Position numbers and translations under genes: made by a program. Of a DNA stretch of 64,000 nt, positions 9,601-20,329 are shown piece by piece (positions within the stretch are counted from its first letter, which is position 1; every line of letters starts with the position of its first letter). The notes under the pieces were generated by a model. The model was not told the DNA's origin. It was given only the letters and a program-made list of their open reading frames with translations, and did no database searches. This DNA is from Plumapathes pennacea. Taxonomy: Eukaryota; Cnidaria; Anthozoa; Antipatharia; Myriopathidae. Location of the stretch: the NCBI GenBank assembly GCA_964036295.1, contig OZ038462.1, forward strand, positions 20,894,363 to 20,958,362, given 5' to 3'.

Positions 9601-12600
9601 AAAACATTGAAAAGGCTGAGAGGGCCCCTTCAGTCACTCCTAATATAATCGGCGAACCCAACATTGCTCATTCCCACTGTACCTTGCGTCTGTGACTGAA
9701 CTTTTGCAACTGACTGACTAAAATCCACATGGATACGCCGATCATCAATAAGCACATTGTCCATTTTGAAATAAGCTTTTTCGCAGTCTTCTTCCTACAA
9801 ATGACGAGAAATCAGCAAAAAGAATATCTCCAGGCAACATTTTCTCTCAACTTGTCACTAGATTTTAAGAACTATGCATCATCCCTGCCATGTACTCGCC
9901 ACCCCCGGGAGAGAACTCCCATACAAAAAAGGATGGGAATGCTCATCACACCGCTTAGGGCTCAAAATTACGGTTTTGGTACCGCTTAGGGTGCTCAACA
10001 TCAAACGCTGAAGTATTTGTGTGACGTGGTACCGTTTAGAGGTCGGGTGTCAGTCGAATGAACTTTTTTGTTTGAAAACAGCAAGGGATAAAGTGTTTGA
10101 TGATATCCTCTTTATAGCAATTAAAGGCATCGAAACTTTAAATTCTTGGTATGCTTTTATTGGTACCTTTTAGGGGTCAAAGTAAGCTCGAGCCACGCCC
10201 GTTTTAGTACCTCTAAGAGGTCAAAACAAAAGTTCCTGACGAGCATCCCTGTCATTTTTATGTGGGAGTCCCCCCTCCCCGGTCACCACCCTCCCTCCTA
10301 TTGAATAGAACTTCATGTATGAGCAGAGAAAAAAATTGATTATTACCTTCTCAAACTCAATGAATGCATACTGAAGGGACTCCCCACTCTTCTGGTCTCT
10401 GATGACTTCACAGCTGCAACAAAATATAAAAAATAATCTTCCTGATTACTCTGCACTATATGAACTGGCATACAATGTTGTGATGTGCATCTAGCAGGCA
10501 TAAAGCTTACCATTAACTTGACACTAATATATAAAGTCTAAGCTCAAAACGGAGAAGTACATAACACCGTTTGTTTGGTAATTCACTTGATTTCAGATGT
10601 GATAAAGTTTTCATAAATTCTTCTTGCTGTGTGATATATCTTCGGTGAGAAACTGGAGAAGTTGAAGTTGATATAAGCTCAGGAGGAAATGGGTTGACTT
10701 GATCACCTTTTTATCTGTCCAAATCTGGAAAAGATAATCTCCAGATCTTCGTCTTTGGTAACAGGATTGAGCTTGCACACAAACAATACATTTTCTGGTG
10801 GTTTGACGTCTGCATCTGGAATATCACCAATCTGTTTTGAACGAGCCAGGGTTAGGGTTATATAGCAAAGATACAACAAAGTCTAACAAAGCAATCCTCT
10901 ATGGTCAAGTGGTTGGGGTCACGGAATACAAATCTGAAAGTTCGGAGTTAAACAAAAAAGGATGAAAAAGTGAAGGGGAGAGACGTGGAGTGAGTGGGAA
11001 GGTGACAAGAGGAGGTGTATGGGATAAATTTTGTTCATGTTCATGTTCATGTTTCAGTTTCCAAAAATGAAAATCCCTTTTAGACAGTTTTTATCTTTAA
11101 CCCTTTCACTCCCAAGAGTGATCAACTTCAATTTTCTCTTTTCAGTCTACCATCAGAGATATATCATACAGTATGGAGAAACTGGCATTTGATACCTTGC
11201 AAAAATGACAGCTGGTTAAAACATCAATTCTCATTTTTTGTCACTCAAACATTTTCTTATTTTATGGTTGGGAGAATTTGTATTTTGAGCTTGGGAGTGA
11301 AAGGGTTAAACTAGTTTGAAGGGGAAGTTAAGGAGAAGTTACCAAAATCAAATTTTTGAACAAAGATAAAAACTATTTCAAACTACAACACATACATGAT
11401 GATGCAGACATGTAGCAGTTCTGATACAAGTGCACAGTGTTCTCATCCTGTGCACACACCTGATGACTGCTTTACTGTCGGGTTTATATGGTACTCAACT
11501 GGTATAGTGTACACAGCTGGTGATAAAACCATGCACACCCAATAACAAAACAAGAAGGAGACTATAGCCTTAGAAATGATGATGACAAACATATTCAAGT
11601 GTTTGTGTTGAATGTTCATTCATGTGCAGTGCAATTGCTGGGGCACAATGAGAATAACCCAGGGGAGGGGGAGGGGGTGGTGCTCTCATATATAAAGCCA
11701 TATACAGTAGGGAGGTATGTGCTGCCCAAAATGGTATCCTTTTCAAGCATTTTAGTCTGAAATAGGTAGTACAGATTTTTGCTTATTTTGGTCTTTGGTC
11801 TGAAATAGGGTGCAAATTTGAAATACAGGTCTCCAATAGGGCAAATATTTGGAAATCCAGTTCTGAAAAAGGGTCTGAAAATCATATATATTGAGAACTG
11901 GGTCATGGCCTCAAATTATGAAAAGTACCCCCCACCCAGCCCATATAGTTACTCTGAGCAAGTTGCTGGAAAAATCTATTGGCCTGATTAGAAAGTCTCA
12001 TTATAGCGGCCTCACAATAATTTTACTCACCATTTCCAGGATTTGTGTGCCTGCCTTCAATTCCCTCTCTGATATCATTTCCTCGACTTCTTCTGCTGTT
12101 TTATCTTTTGTGTCATCAATCTCTTCATCAGCTCCAATGCGGCCGCTCTAAGTGGGAATTACACAACTTACTGGTAAACCACATCATCAGGATAGAGTGA
12201 GCTACTGGCTGGATTATTGTAATGCTCTTTGATGATTTCCAAACGTTTCTGAAATAACTCAGTCAACAAATAAACCAATCTGGCATTATTATAGGATTTA
12301 GGAATAAAACTATTATCACAAGCAAAAGAAGAAAGAACAAGCAGCAAGCTAATTGATGGCATAAGCAGAAAGCAGATCATGTGCTCTATTAGCAGGCCTC
12401 AGGCCCCCACAGCATTATGAAGGAGCCCACTGTCCAGCATCGTCTTGAGTCTGACTTTGCCTAAATTGCATTGAGCCTCAATAAAAATATTACGGTACAT
12501 ATCATCTAATATACGTACTTCAAGTTGTTCTTTTGTTGGCTCTGGGGATCGGTCAGGAATGGACAAACCAGGAGGGTCATCAAATGGATCATCCACAATC

Positions 12601-14724
12601 ACAGTGTGGCTGATTCTGAAACAGTGAATAAACGTGATATAACTCATTTGAAGTATCAGGAAAATCCTGACTGCTGTAGCCCAACAGTAAAGCCCATTCA
12701 TCATATCATGTTATTGTCCATACCCTGGTTTGGTGCTGTAATAGAGCGGTTTCCAGTGAGTGCAGTAATTACACCATTAATCACAGAGGCTGTAAAAAAT
12801 ACTCTCAACCAATATTACAACCAAAGTAATTTGTGTTTGGTTTTACTTTGCATAAGAAACCAATCAGCACTGTGAGGAAATGCTGTCACCTGACTTTATA
12901 CATTTGCTTACTTGCAAGAGAAGATTGCAATATCATATTTTGCTTTTGTTCCTGATTAGCCAACAATGCTTCTAAACTTGTTTGGACCAATCCAAAAGCA
13001 TAGCAAAATAATATTGCAAAACCATATAAAAGGATATCACACAATAAAAATTACTTTTAACAGCCGTTCAAAAAACACTCCAAACTAAAACATATCATGT
13101 AAATAGAGGATATTACACGGCAGCGCGAAGATATGAATTTTAATTTCGAGTGGTAAAAACAATATTTTACAAACGAGCGCTTCGCGAGTGAGTAAACTAT
13201 TGTTTTTACCACGAGAAAATAAAATCCATATCTTCAAGCCGCCATGTAATTTTCTTTTTATTATATTAGACACGAGTGTTTTATGAGGAATTGCACAAAC
13301 AACCATGCAAAAGTATGGATTTTACGCACGGTATATTTTCCAGTAAAACACTCATGTCTATATAATAATAAAGGATATTATTTTGATGATACCTGATATC
13401 TTGATATGGTCTGTGTTGGTCATCACATATCACCTCATTAATCTTTTCCAGGACGTCATGCCCCTCAACAACTTCCCCAAAAACCGTGTGAACTCCATCA
13501 AGGTAGTCCAGATTTTCAGCCAAGGTGATGAAAAACTAAAGCACACACAAAACAAGGATTGGTCAGAGTTCTCAAATGTGCAATGTATTCTATAACCTCT
13601 TTGACCACATGCAGGGCCTCTAAAGGTTCCAGCAAAACAGAGATCATGTAGCAGGGACATGTCACAGGAACATGTTTCAGTGACAAAAACTCCTGACGTA
13701 CAGTACACACACATGGACATACAGTATAGCAGGAACCTGGTAGTGTGGCAGCACGTAGCACCTGGTCCTGTATGGTTACAGCAGGGGATTTATCCCTATA
13801 GGGACATGTCCCAAACTGAACTAATTGAGTGCAGCACCACACATATGTGACTTGATGTTCGTGTGACACTTTTTAAAAATGTCAAATTTCTACTACAATT
13901 TCTACATGTTGCACTAGTTGAAACATGCTAGGTCAGACAAGGGGACAGGCCCTTGCTACATTTTTTCTAGTGTGTACAAGTATATAATTATTGTGATTTT
14001 CTCCCTACTACATGTCCCTGCTACAAGTGCAAGTGCACTGCAGCACAATATCAAAGTGTGTGTGCAAATGATTTAGCCTGTCTACTCTCCAGTATCCTGG
14101 GTTCCAGAGGTTTCTCGCTCTCGGAAGCTCCAGTGTGGCTGCGTAGGGCTGGGGGGTGAAACCACGGGTGGCAGAGGGCTGGGGGGAGGCGGAGCCAAAG
14201 TGAGTGAGCCTCGAGTGAACCTTGCTGTCAGCCCTCTGCCACCGTTGGTTTCCCTCCCAGCCCTACGCAGTGGCACCGGAGCTTCTGAGAGTAAGAAACT
14301 TCTGGAACCCAGGGTAACTGGTCAGTTGAGTTCAGAGCGATATTTTGCCAGGTCCACTAACTTGTGTTCAGGCCCTCCACTCCATCCTCAGTGGCGAAAA
14401 ACATGAAAAATATAATTTCATGGCTGTGAGAGACTGGGGAGCCCTGGTCTCTCATGGCCAATTATATTTTTTGTGTTGAGCCCTAGTCTCTCATGGCCAT
14501 TTTTTTTTTTTTTTCGTGTTTTTTGCCACTGGGGAGGGAAAGGAGGGCCTGATCGCAGGTTACAGGTCCACCAGCCAATGGTGGTGAAAGGATTAAAGCA
14601 TTCAATTGCCTGCTACATGTGAATATTAAACAAGTTAAGATATCAGCATAAAATAAGGTCTGAGCTACTTATATTACAGAATTTGTTCAAAAGAACTCTC
14701 CTAATTTTTTTCTTTTTCTTTTCT

Positions 14725-14756
<32 letters not shown>

Positions 14757-16180
14757 GGAGTTTATGGTAATTAGGTGTAACCTGATGTCACTAATTTTAT
14801 ATCTCAATCTATGATTGCACCAAACCTGTGATCCCAACATATTGGTTCCTCCATTCACCATGGAAATGGTCCCAAAAGCCTTGTGCTTCAACTGGGGTTT
14901 GGTCTCCATTTCAAAGTACTTTGCTTGCTCTCCATACAGGAAACTGTGTCACAAGCAAACAAACATTAATGTCATTGCTGTACTCAATAAAATCAATAAA
15001 GCAAGTGTCACTCCACTCTGTCTAAATGTATGACACTGACAGAAGTTCCATGGAAATTACCATTACCTAAACACTGATTCACCTCCTCTTCCTGAACCAC
15101 TGGGATCACCAGTTTGAGCCATGAAGTTTTGCTTGAAAACAAAACATGGAAAAATGAGCAAGTACACCTGTGCTCACACAGAAAGCCACTTATAGTACTT
15201 ACATGGACAAAGACACAATGGCCATGTTGATGTCAAGTACAATAGTTACCACCAACATGCAGGATACTGTGACATCATAATGTGCAAACCAACAATATGA
15301 ATGAGTGTCTGGCAACTAAATATATCTGCCAAGTTTGCATGTTTGCCATTCTGCCTGCCAAAATATCTCAGTCTTGCAAACACTAACTTTTGTAACTTTT
15401 GTAATATGAGACCAGGCTAATCCTTTTATGGCTAGGATGTTTAAATTAGGAAACATTGTCCGAGTATAATTTATTATGGCATACAGAATCTCTGTGCATG
15501 TACATTCTCGTTACTGGGAACATAGTTATAGAGTGACAGTAGCTGTTATTTATGGAGTCAAGTTATACTCTGTAGCTTAGTTGAGTTTTGTTGAGCTACA
15601 GTACAGTACAGTGTTTAGCAAATGGTTTGTGGAATAAACTTGGATATTGCATTGCAGTATGTATGATTGTGAAAGTGGCTTATTACCTAATTATTCGCCA
15701 ATCAATTTGTTGTGAAATCTTTATGATCTCAAGCCAGAGTAAGAGAGAGAAAAAATTGGTCTGCCCAGCAGTGCATATTGTGCTGTATCTTTATAATTTA
15801 CTCTTCTTACCTCAACTGAGTGAAAGAGACAGTAATTGTAGTACTTGATCTTGCATAATTTCAAGAAATTTAGGCACGCTGAAGACAAAAAAGAGGATTT
15901 TGAAACAAAACCTACTGTTCGTAATTTCCCATACAAACTCTCTATGCATAACTGACCACGTACCGCGAGATAAGCTTCATGGCATAGCTATTTGATGTTT
16001 AGGGTCCTAGATTTTTTATCGCAACAGGATGTAGCAGGAAGGAAAAGGAAAACAAGGGACAATTTGGAGTTCAGTTTGAGGAAGCCAGAGCCACAGATCA
16101 CATACTGTACCTCGTGGCCTTTCATCGGTGAAGAGATCAATAACAATGTCGCCAAGAGTCGTTTCTAAAATCACCGACAT
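6640..16180 (-). CDS. PPIL4: Peptidyl-prolyl isomerase-like 4: cyclophilin plus RRM (13 exons)
   Basis: Minus-strand exons in order: 16111-16180, 15811-15878, 15067-15131, 14826-14943, 13393-13535, 12519-12615, 12031-12147, 10707-10831, 10347-10413, 9683-9794, 8392-8467, 7207-7543 and 6640-6753. Every junction is GT-AG and the phases match throughout, giving 502 aa (human is about 490). Residues 1-165 are the cyclophilin fold ([42 protein letters not shown]). At the CypA catalytic F-H-R position the sequence reads F-H-S, so isomerase activity may be weak. An RRM follows at about 239-317, with RNP2 LFVCKL and RNP1 YAFIEFE. The tail from about 352 is rich in Lys/Arg/Glu/Ser. PPIL4 is a nuclear, spliceosome-associated protein. 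The introns carry many MITEs. Confidence 0.95.
6888..7128. repeat. ~48-bp minisatellite in PPIL4 intron 12
   Basis: Five head-to-tail units can be read, each with TTGACGTGACTGTGCGAGAAA, then GGAAATGAGGC, then GTATGCGGGAGA or variants. Starts lie near 6886, 6938, 6984, 7031 and 7078. The block sits in the 453-bp last intron. Confidence 0.8.
7607..7729. mobile_element. Foldback element in PPIL4 intron 11 (first of two)
   Basis: The left end GAATAATACATGGGCG is mirrored by the right end CATGTATTATTC at 7718-7729. The inner arms ATGAAATTTATCTTCGAGTG and CACTCGAAGATAAATTTCAT pair almost completely around a short centre. The arm resembles the family at 13104-13370 (GAAGATATGAATTTTAATTTCGAGTGG). 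Confidence 0.7.
7739..7871. mobile_element. Foldback element in PPIL4 intron 11 (second of two)
   Basis: ATAAACTCTGGTGTGATA and GATTTCCGCCACT on the left pair with AGTGGCGGAAATC and TATCACACCAGAGTTTAT on the right. It starts 10 bases after the previous foldback ends, so the pair may be one nested insertion. It is non-coding. Confidence 0.7.
8528..8757. mobile_element. Mariner-type MITE, TA target duplication (PPIL4 intron 10)
   Basis: Ends are CAATCCTGGCCAGAAGTCAT and, inverted, TTGGCCAGGATTG. Both are flanked by TA (8526-8527 and 8758-8759), the duplication expected of Tc1/mariner elements. The interior carries C/G-rich arms flanking CATACAATGTTG and CAACATTGTATAG. A sister copy of nearly the same length is at 32356-32588. 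Confidence 0.75.
9901..10274. mobile_element. Foldback element with internal GGTACC..TTAGGGGTC repeats (PPIL4 intron 9)
   Basis: The left arm GAGAACTCCCATACAAAAAA plus GGATGGGAATGCTC is mirrored by GAGCATCCCTGTCATTTTTA plus TGTGGGAGT at about 10241-10269. Inside, GGTACCGCTTAGGGTGCTC, GGTACCGTTTAGAGGTC, GGTACCTTTTAGGGGTC and AGTACCTCTAAGAGGTC are spaced repeats of one motif. Confidence 0.65.
11101..11305. mobile_element. piggyBac-like MITE with intact TTAA duplications (PPIL4 intron 7)
   Basis: The ends CCCTTTCACTCCCAAG and CTTGGGAGTGAAAGGG are exact inverted copies. TTAA lies immediately on both sides (11097-11100 and 11306-11309), the target duplication of piggyBac transposons. It is 205 bp and has no reading frame. 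It is the best-preserved member of a family also seen at 2395, 23013, 44488, 56992 and, decayed and reversed, 58648. Confidence 0.85.
13104..13370. mobile_element. Foldback MITE in PPIL4 intron 5
   Basis: Arms include AGAGGATATTACACGGCAGC and, inverted, GCCGCCATGTAATTTTCTTT. The inner pair ATTTCGAGTGGTAAAAACAA and TTGTTTTTACCACGAGAAAA is separated by a short centre. It ends in GTAAAACACTCATGTCTATA. A near-identical, longer copy is at 63596-63945 and a partial one at 60185-60360. Confidence 0.75.
13646..14026. repeat. GTAGCAGGGACATG repeat region with inverted ends (PPIL4 intron 4)
   Basis: CATGTAGCAGGGACATGTC on the left is mirrored by CTACATGTCCCTGCTACA at about 14009-14026. Between them are degenerate forms of the same words (GTAGCACCTGG, TACAGCAGGGG, GGGACATGTCCC). 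It looks like a decayed foldback with an internal minisatellite. Confidence 0.6.
14088..14318. mobile_element. Long-arm foldback element (PPIL4 intron 4)
   Basis: The left arm reads CCAGTATCCTGGGTTCCAGA, CGGAAGCTCC, CGTAGGGCTGGG and GGTGGCAGAGGGCTG. Each word recurs inverted on the right (CAGCCCTCTGCCACC, CCCAGCCCTACGCA, GGAGCTTCTGAGAG, TCTGGAACCCAGGGTAACTGG). The arms are over 90 bp and the loop short. Open frames across it are by-products of GC-rich arms. Confidence 0.75.
14360..14563. mobile_element. Inverted-repeat element ending GATCAGGCCCTCC (PPIL4 intron 4)
   Basis: The left side reads TCAGGCCCTCCACTCCATCC, CAGTGGCGAAAAAC. The right side is its inverse, TTTTTTGCCACTGGGGAGGG, AGGAGGGCCTGATCGCAGGT. 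TCTCATGGCCA occurs twice inside. The same ends bound a copy at 43034-43183. Confidence 0.7.
14736..14757. repeat. Poly-G run next to PPIL4 exon 4
   Basis: A run of more than 20 G follows a T-rich stretch and lies about 70 bases from the donor side of exon 4 (14826). Similar runs occur at about 16749, 56582 and 61528, and C runs at about 22077 and 45738. Run lengths in raw data are often unreliable. Confidence 0.8.
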
Positions 16181-16913
16181 TATTTGTAAGGTATACTTAG
16201 CGGAAGGAATTCACGGGCCGTTGAAGCTTAGTAGAAAACTACGCTTTGCGTTTGAAGTCCAAGTCATGTTCCATCCGCCATCTTGTTTTGAAGGCCGCTC
16301 ATTCCCGGGCACTAGGACCTCGTCTCAGTGTCTAAATTCGGAAATGAGTGGTAGGCGGGATACTCCACTTTCATGATTCCGCCTAGCAGTACGTTCCCTC
16401 CTTTTCTGGATCAGATCCTGTCAAATGATCACAAATTTACATACTTGCAAACCCTACTGTTTTGACGGTAGACCCACCACTTTTCAGGCAATCCCATCAC
16501 CTGTCTAATCCTACTGCTTTTTAAGAAAATGCCATATTTGTTTTACTCAAAACTACTGTAAAATGAAGGAAATGCCATTTCAGCGAGACTGGCTACGTCC
16601 TTGATAACTCACATGAAGCAAAATCACCTTGGATGGCTTGATGAAGTCGACTAGTCCATTACGTTGTTTTCAGAGACAAAATATGCAAGCAAAATTTAAC
16701 TTCACAAAATATAGGGGCGGATCCAGGAAAATTGAGAAAAAAAAAAGGAGGGGGGGGGGGGGGGGGGGGGAGACGACTGCCGCCAGGTGCGAGCAGGTAG
16801 GGGGGTCCGGAGGCATGGTCCGCCGGAAAATTTTGAAATATAGACCTTCTAAAACAGCGATTTCCTGCATTTTTAGACAACAAAGCGCGGATGGAATAGA
16901 TCACAAATATTTT
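16181..16913. other. PPIL4 5' flank and start of the transposon-rich region
   Basis: The first ~200 bases should hold the PPIL4 promoter (read on the minus strand). No TATA box was recognised. From about 16714 there is a repeat remnant, GGGGCGGATCCAGGAAAA, then poly-A, poly-G and GGAGGCATGGTCCGCCGGAA. Its wording resembles the element end near 18380 (GGGGGCATGCACCCCCGAAA). No coding sequence is supported. Confidence 0.5.
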
Positions 16914-17888
16914 AAAAGCTTAAGGTATCAGTACACGTTCCGGTGAAAATTTTTTCCAAAAATTTTTTTTCTGTACTGTGATCTATTTTTAATATACCTG
17001 CCCGAATTTGTTGTCCTTTTTCGATTTTCTGTTTTATTCCGCGAGAAATTGGCTCGAACGAAATTTTCGATCAAAATAGTCCCTGTCGTGACCTGTCATC
17101 ACGCGCCAACTCATGCGTCTCATGCAACACTGACATATCACGTGACATCTGGCAAAACACAAGTACTGCGTGTGTGATTTGGCATGGCGAAACCACGAAG
17201 AAAATCACTGTTTGCTGAGCGAAAAAACCGCCGAAGGAAGCCGTCTTGGGCTAGATTACACGACGCTGCTTTACATCAAAGCGAATCAAAGTGACATCTG
17301 GCTGACAGATTAGCTGCTTATGTCAACAAACACCGTCGGGGCGCCAAAAATCTTTAGATGCGAATGTCCCGGCTTTGAAAACCGCGTTTTTGAGCGTCTT
17401 TTCGAAGTTCCAACTCCGACAGATTTTGATGAATATGCTTGAAATTTGGCACACGTGTAGAGCGAGATGTCGACTACAAAAATGTGCCGGGGATTTTTTT
17501 TGTTTTTCTCAAGCCGTGGAGAGATCACCTAAAAGACACATTGCCCAACTTCGACATTAAATATTTTTGGACTGATTAGAAAATATCGAAAATCCCCGAC
17601 ACACTTTTTGAGAGCAGCATGTCTTGTGTACAAAAATGCTAGCGGCGCGGTTCTACGTCAAAACTGTGAGGGTTTGGAACTCGCCGCAAGAGGCTATGTC
17701 AAATTTCACAAAAACCGCTCAAACTCAAAGTATGGTTAAAACTTGAAAAAACGAAGCTGTTTTCCTGAATATATATTTATTAAGCTATAAGAAGACATAC
17801 GCTTTGCGGGGTAAAGTTGTATTGAACGCGCGCTATTGCAGTTTTTCCACAGTGCTCTCGCGAACGTGTACTGATACCTCAAGCTTTT
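16914..17888. mobile_element. ~1-kb DNA transposon with ~26-bp terminal inverted repeats
   Basis: The left end (16914-16940) reads AAAAGCTTAAGGTATCAG then TACACGTTC. The right end (17862-17888) is its inverse with one mismatch. A short frame at about 17183-17293 on + starts MAKPRRKSLFAERKNRRR and is very basic, but I do not recognise it. No transposase signature was found, so the superfamily is unassigned and the copy looks non-autonomous. Confidence 0.65.
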
Positions 17889-18127
17889 GAAAGGAAATTC
17901 ATCTTTCAGGTACTACCGGTAATGTGTGCCCCGCCCGCCCCCCGGGGCATTTGACCGTCACTGAGGTCGTATGTTTGGTTCACAAGTTTTGCGATCGACA
18001 AGCTTTTATTCGACGTAGCATATAAACAACCTCTGCTGTGCTTCAAAGCGAAGTACTGACAAGAATCTTTGATAGTGTCAGTTGATAGTGTCAGATGATC
18101 GCTTTTGGAATTGACTCACACATAAGT

Positions 18128-20324
18128 CAGGGCTGTAGCTAGGACTTTTTGCCTGGGGGGCAGACTCTGCACAGCCACCGGAACGTGGGTTGTCAACTCT
18201 AACAAACGTTGTCCGAAAATCTGGAACATCCTCCCAAAAACAAATAACCCTGGAGTTAAAGGTTCATAGCACTCTGTTAAACACTCTGGACATTTGTGAA
18301 ACGTGTTTAATCAGGGGTGGAGGGGATCGAGCATTTCGTGAGATCGAGAGGTGGTTTGAGCACCAAAGGCACCACACACAAGGAGGGTCCGGGGGCATGC
18401 ACCCCCGAAAAATTTTGAAATCTAGATTCCTTGAAACCCACTTCGTGCATTTTGAAGGTTATTTTGAACAAATGTAAACGTTCAAAGTAAATCTTTCAAA
18501 ACCGCACATTTTTCCAGTTAATTGTACAATTAACCGCTAGACGTAAAGATTAGTCCTTCTCGAAAACTGGGTCAATTAAGTACAGTCAACTCTCTCTAAG
18601 CGGACACTCTCTAAAGCGGACACCTCTCTAAGGCGGACAGCAAATTTGGTCCCTGCCGAATTTCACTTGTCTCTCTGTAACTGAACTCTCTCTAAGGCGG
18701 ACACCTCTCTAAGGCGGACACCTCTCTAAGGCGGACAGCGGACACTTTTTTCAAAATTTTGGTTCGAAAAACCTCTCAAAACGGACACCGGATGTTTACG
18801 CAAATTTATAACAGACCTGAAAATAGCGCAATCTGATGACAGGTACGTCTCTGGATTTAATAAAATATACCAGACATGACAGTAGGGGATAATCAATGCA
18901 TACATCGTCCCTTTTTCCGTCATTTTTTTACACTTCACAGGCAAAAAGACTCATTTACGCATCCTTTTACTAGAGTCACTTGCATTCTTCTTTCGCTTTT
19001 TCGTGTCTTGGTTTCGTTCAATGGCAGTCTTAATCTTCCCAGTTTCTTTGTCCATGCATTTTGCCACCCAGGCCACGGCCTCTGGAACACCTTGTAGCTT
19101 GTACTTGCATGGGACTTCAAGCCGACTGCAGAAGCGATGAAGATTGTGGCCGACTTGCAGCTCTTTGCCTCTTCGAAGCTCAAGGATGATGATATGGTGA
19201 CCAGTTTAATGAAGATATCACAGCGCCTGCAAGATGCCAGACTTGCAACGCAAACAGTCCAGCATTACAAAGTTTTTTTCGTAATGAAGGGAGGTTATGA
19301 ACCCCGTACCCAAGTTAAATAATAAGCGACAAAACCTAGTTTTTTCAGTTTTAAGGCTAATTCACAAACGTTCAAAGTTCGTAATAAATGAGCTGTGTTG
19401 GGTTCCGTTAGGACGGCTAAAAGAGACGCAACCGGTCCGTCATGTGATCATTGTACACTGTAATAAAGCCCTGGTTTCAGTTTGGAGGTTCGGGTATCAG
19501 GTTACATGAACTCTCTCTAAGGCGGACACCTCTCTAAAGCGGACAGTAGCTTTGGTCCCGAGGGTGTCCGCTTTAGAGAGAGTTGACTGTATCATCTTCC
19601 GAGGGTGTTGCTGAGTGAAAGCCTGGCCCACTGCGTCAAAAGCTACGGACATAAGCCGAAGGCGCAAGCGGTGGCTTGGGAGTCCGGAGGCATGCCCTCC
19701 CGGAAGGTTTATTAAATTTGGCTCACAGTAAAACGTCATTTCCTTCCTTTTAGAGAATAAAAAGCGTTTTTCAATAGAGCATCCTAACGATTAACAAAAT
19801 GTCTTTTCGCAACCACTGCATCTACGTACCGGACATTTCGTAAATACAGGAGTGCTGCCTCCAATATCTCTTATAGAATTAGAAAAAGGATAGAACGGTT
19901 CTCGCGCCAAAGGCGTGAGCCCTCCGGAAACTTTGGAAGTTTTCGCTGCATGAATTTCATTTTCAACCACATTCAGCCAGAAGGAAGAGCCTCCCAGATG
20001 TCCCGGATATTTTCTGTGATGTCCCGTATTATTTTTAGTTTCTCGGTAATTTTTTTTTGTGTCCGATTCCCGACAAAATTTTCAATTTGCGGCAAAATTT
20101 TGCCATCCTCCCGAAACAGTGTTTGTTACGGACCGTACTGGACCTTTTGTTTTTCACCCTAAAGGTGCTATAATGAGAGTTGACCAAGCTAATTTTGACC
20201 TTAAAAGGAACCAATAAAAGCACACCAATATTTCAAACTTTCGATGGCTTCTTTCGTTGTTATGATGTTCCACCTTTCTTAGGGTGTGCAACTGCCCCCT
20301 CTGCCCCCGCTAGCTACGGCCCTG
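18128..20324. mobile_element. 2.2-kb element with CAGGGCYGTAGCTAG ends, carrying a nested insertion
   Basis: The left end CAGGGCTGTAGCTAGGA and the inverse of the right end CAGGGCCGTAGCTAGCG match. The next bases on both sides are rich in a GGGGGCAGA-type phrase. TAAGT lies directly outside both ends (18123-18127 and 20325-20329), a plausible 5-bp target duplication. CAGGG ends recall hAT elements, but those make 8-bp duplications, so class is open. A pogo/Tigger-like element sits inside at 18583-19589. No intact gene was found. Confidence 0.6.
18583..19589 (+). mobile_element. Pogo/Tigger-like transposon remnant, TA target duplication
   Basis: The ends CAGTCAACTCTCTCTAAGCG and, inverted, CTTTAGAGAGAGTTGACTG are bounded by TA (18581-18582 and 19590-19591). 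The left subterminal region repeats CTCTCTAAGGCGGACA several times (about 18600-18740) and again near 19503-19545, a usual pogo/Tigger feature. A short + frame near 19137-19265 (AMKIVADLQLF.., DDDMVTSLMKIS.., ending in FF) looks like the acidic C-terminus of a transposase. The catalytic core is absent. Confidence 0.7.
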
Positions 20325-20329
20325 TAAGT

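Noticed and set aside
12172..12248. Possible extra PPIL4 exon with acceptor TTTCAG and donor CCA|GTAAGT ([13 protein letters not shown]...)
   Set aside because: It would leave an intron of only 24 bases before the true exon 7 and is out of phase with it; reading on meets TAA. Exons 6 and 7 already join in phase with the family sequence.
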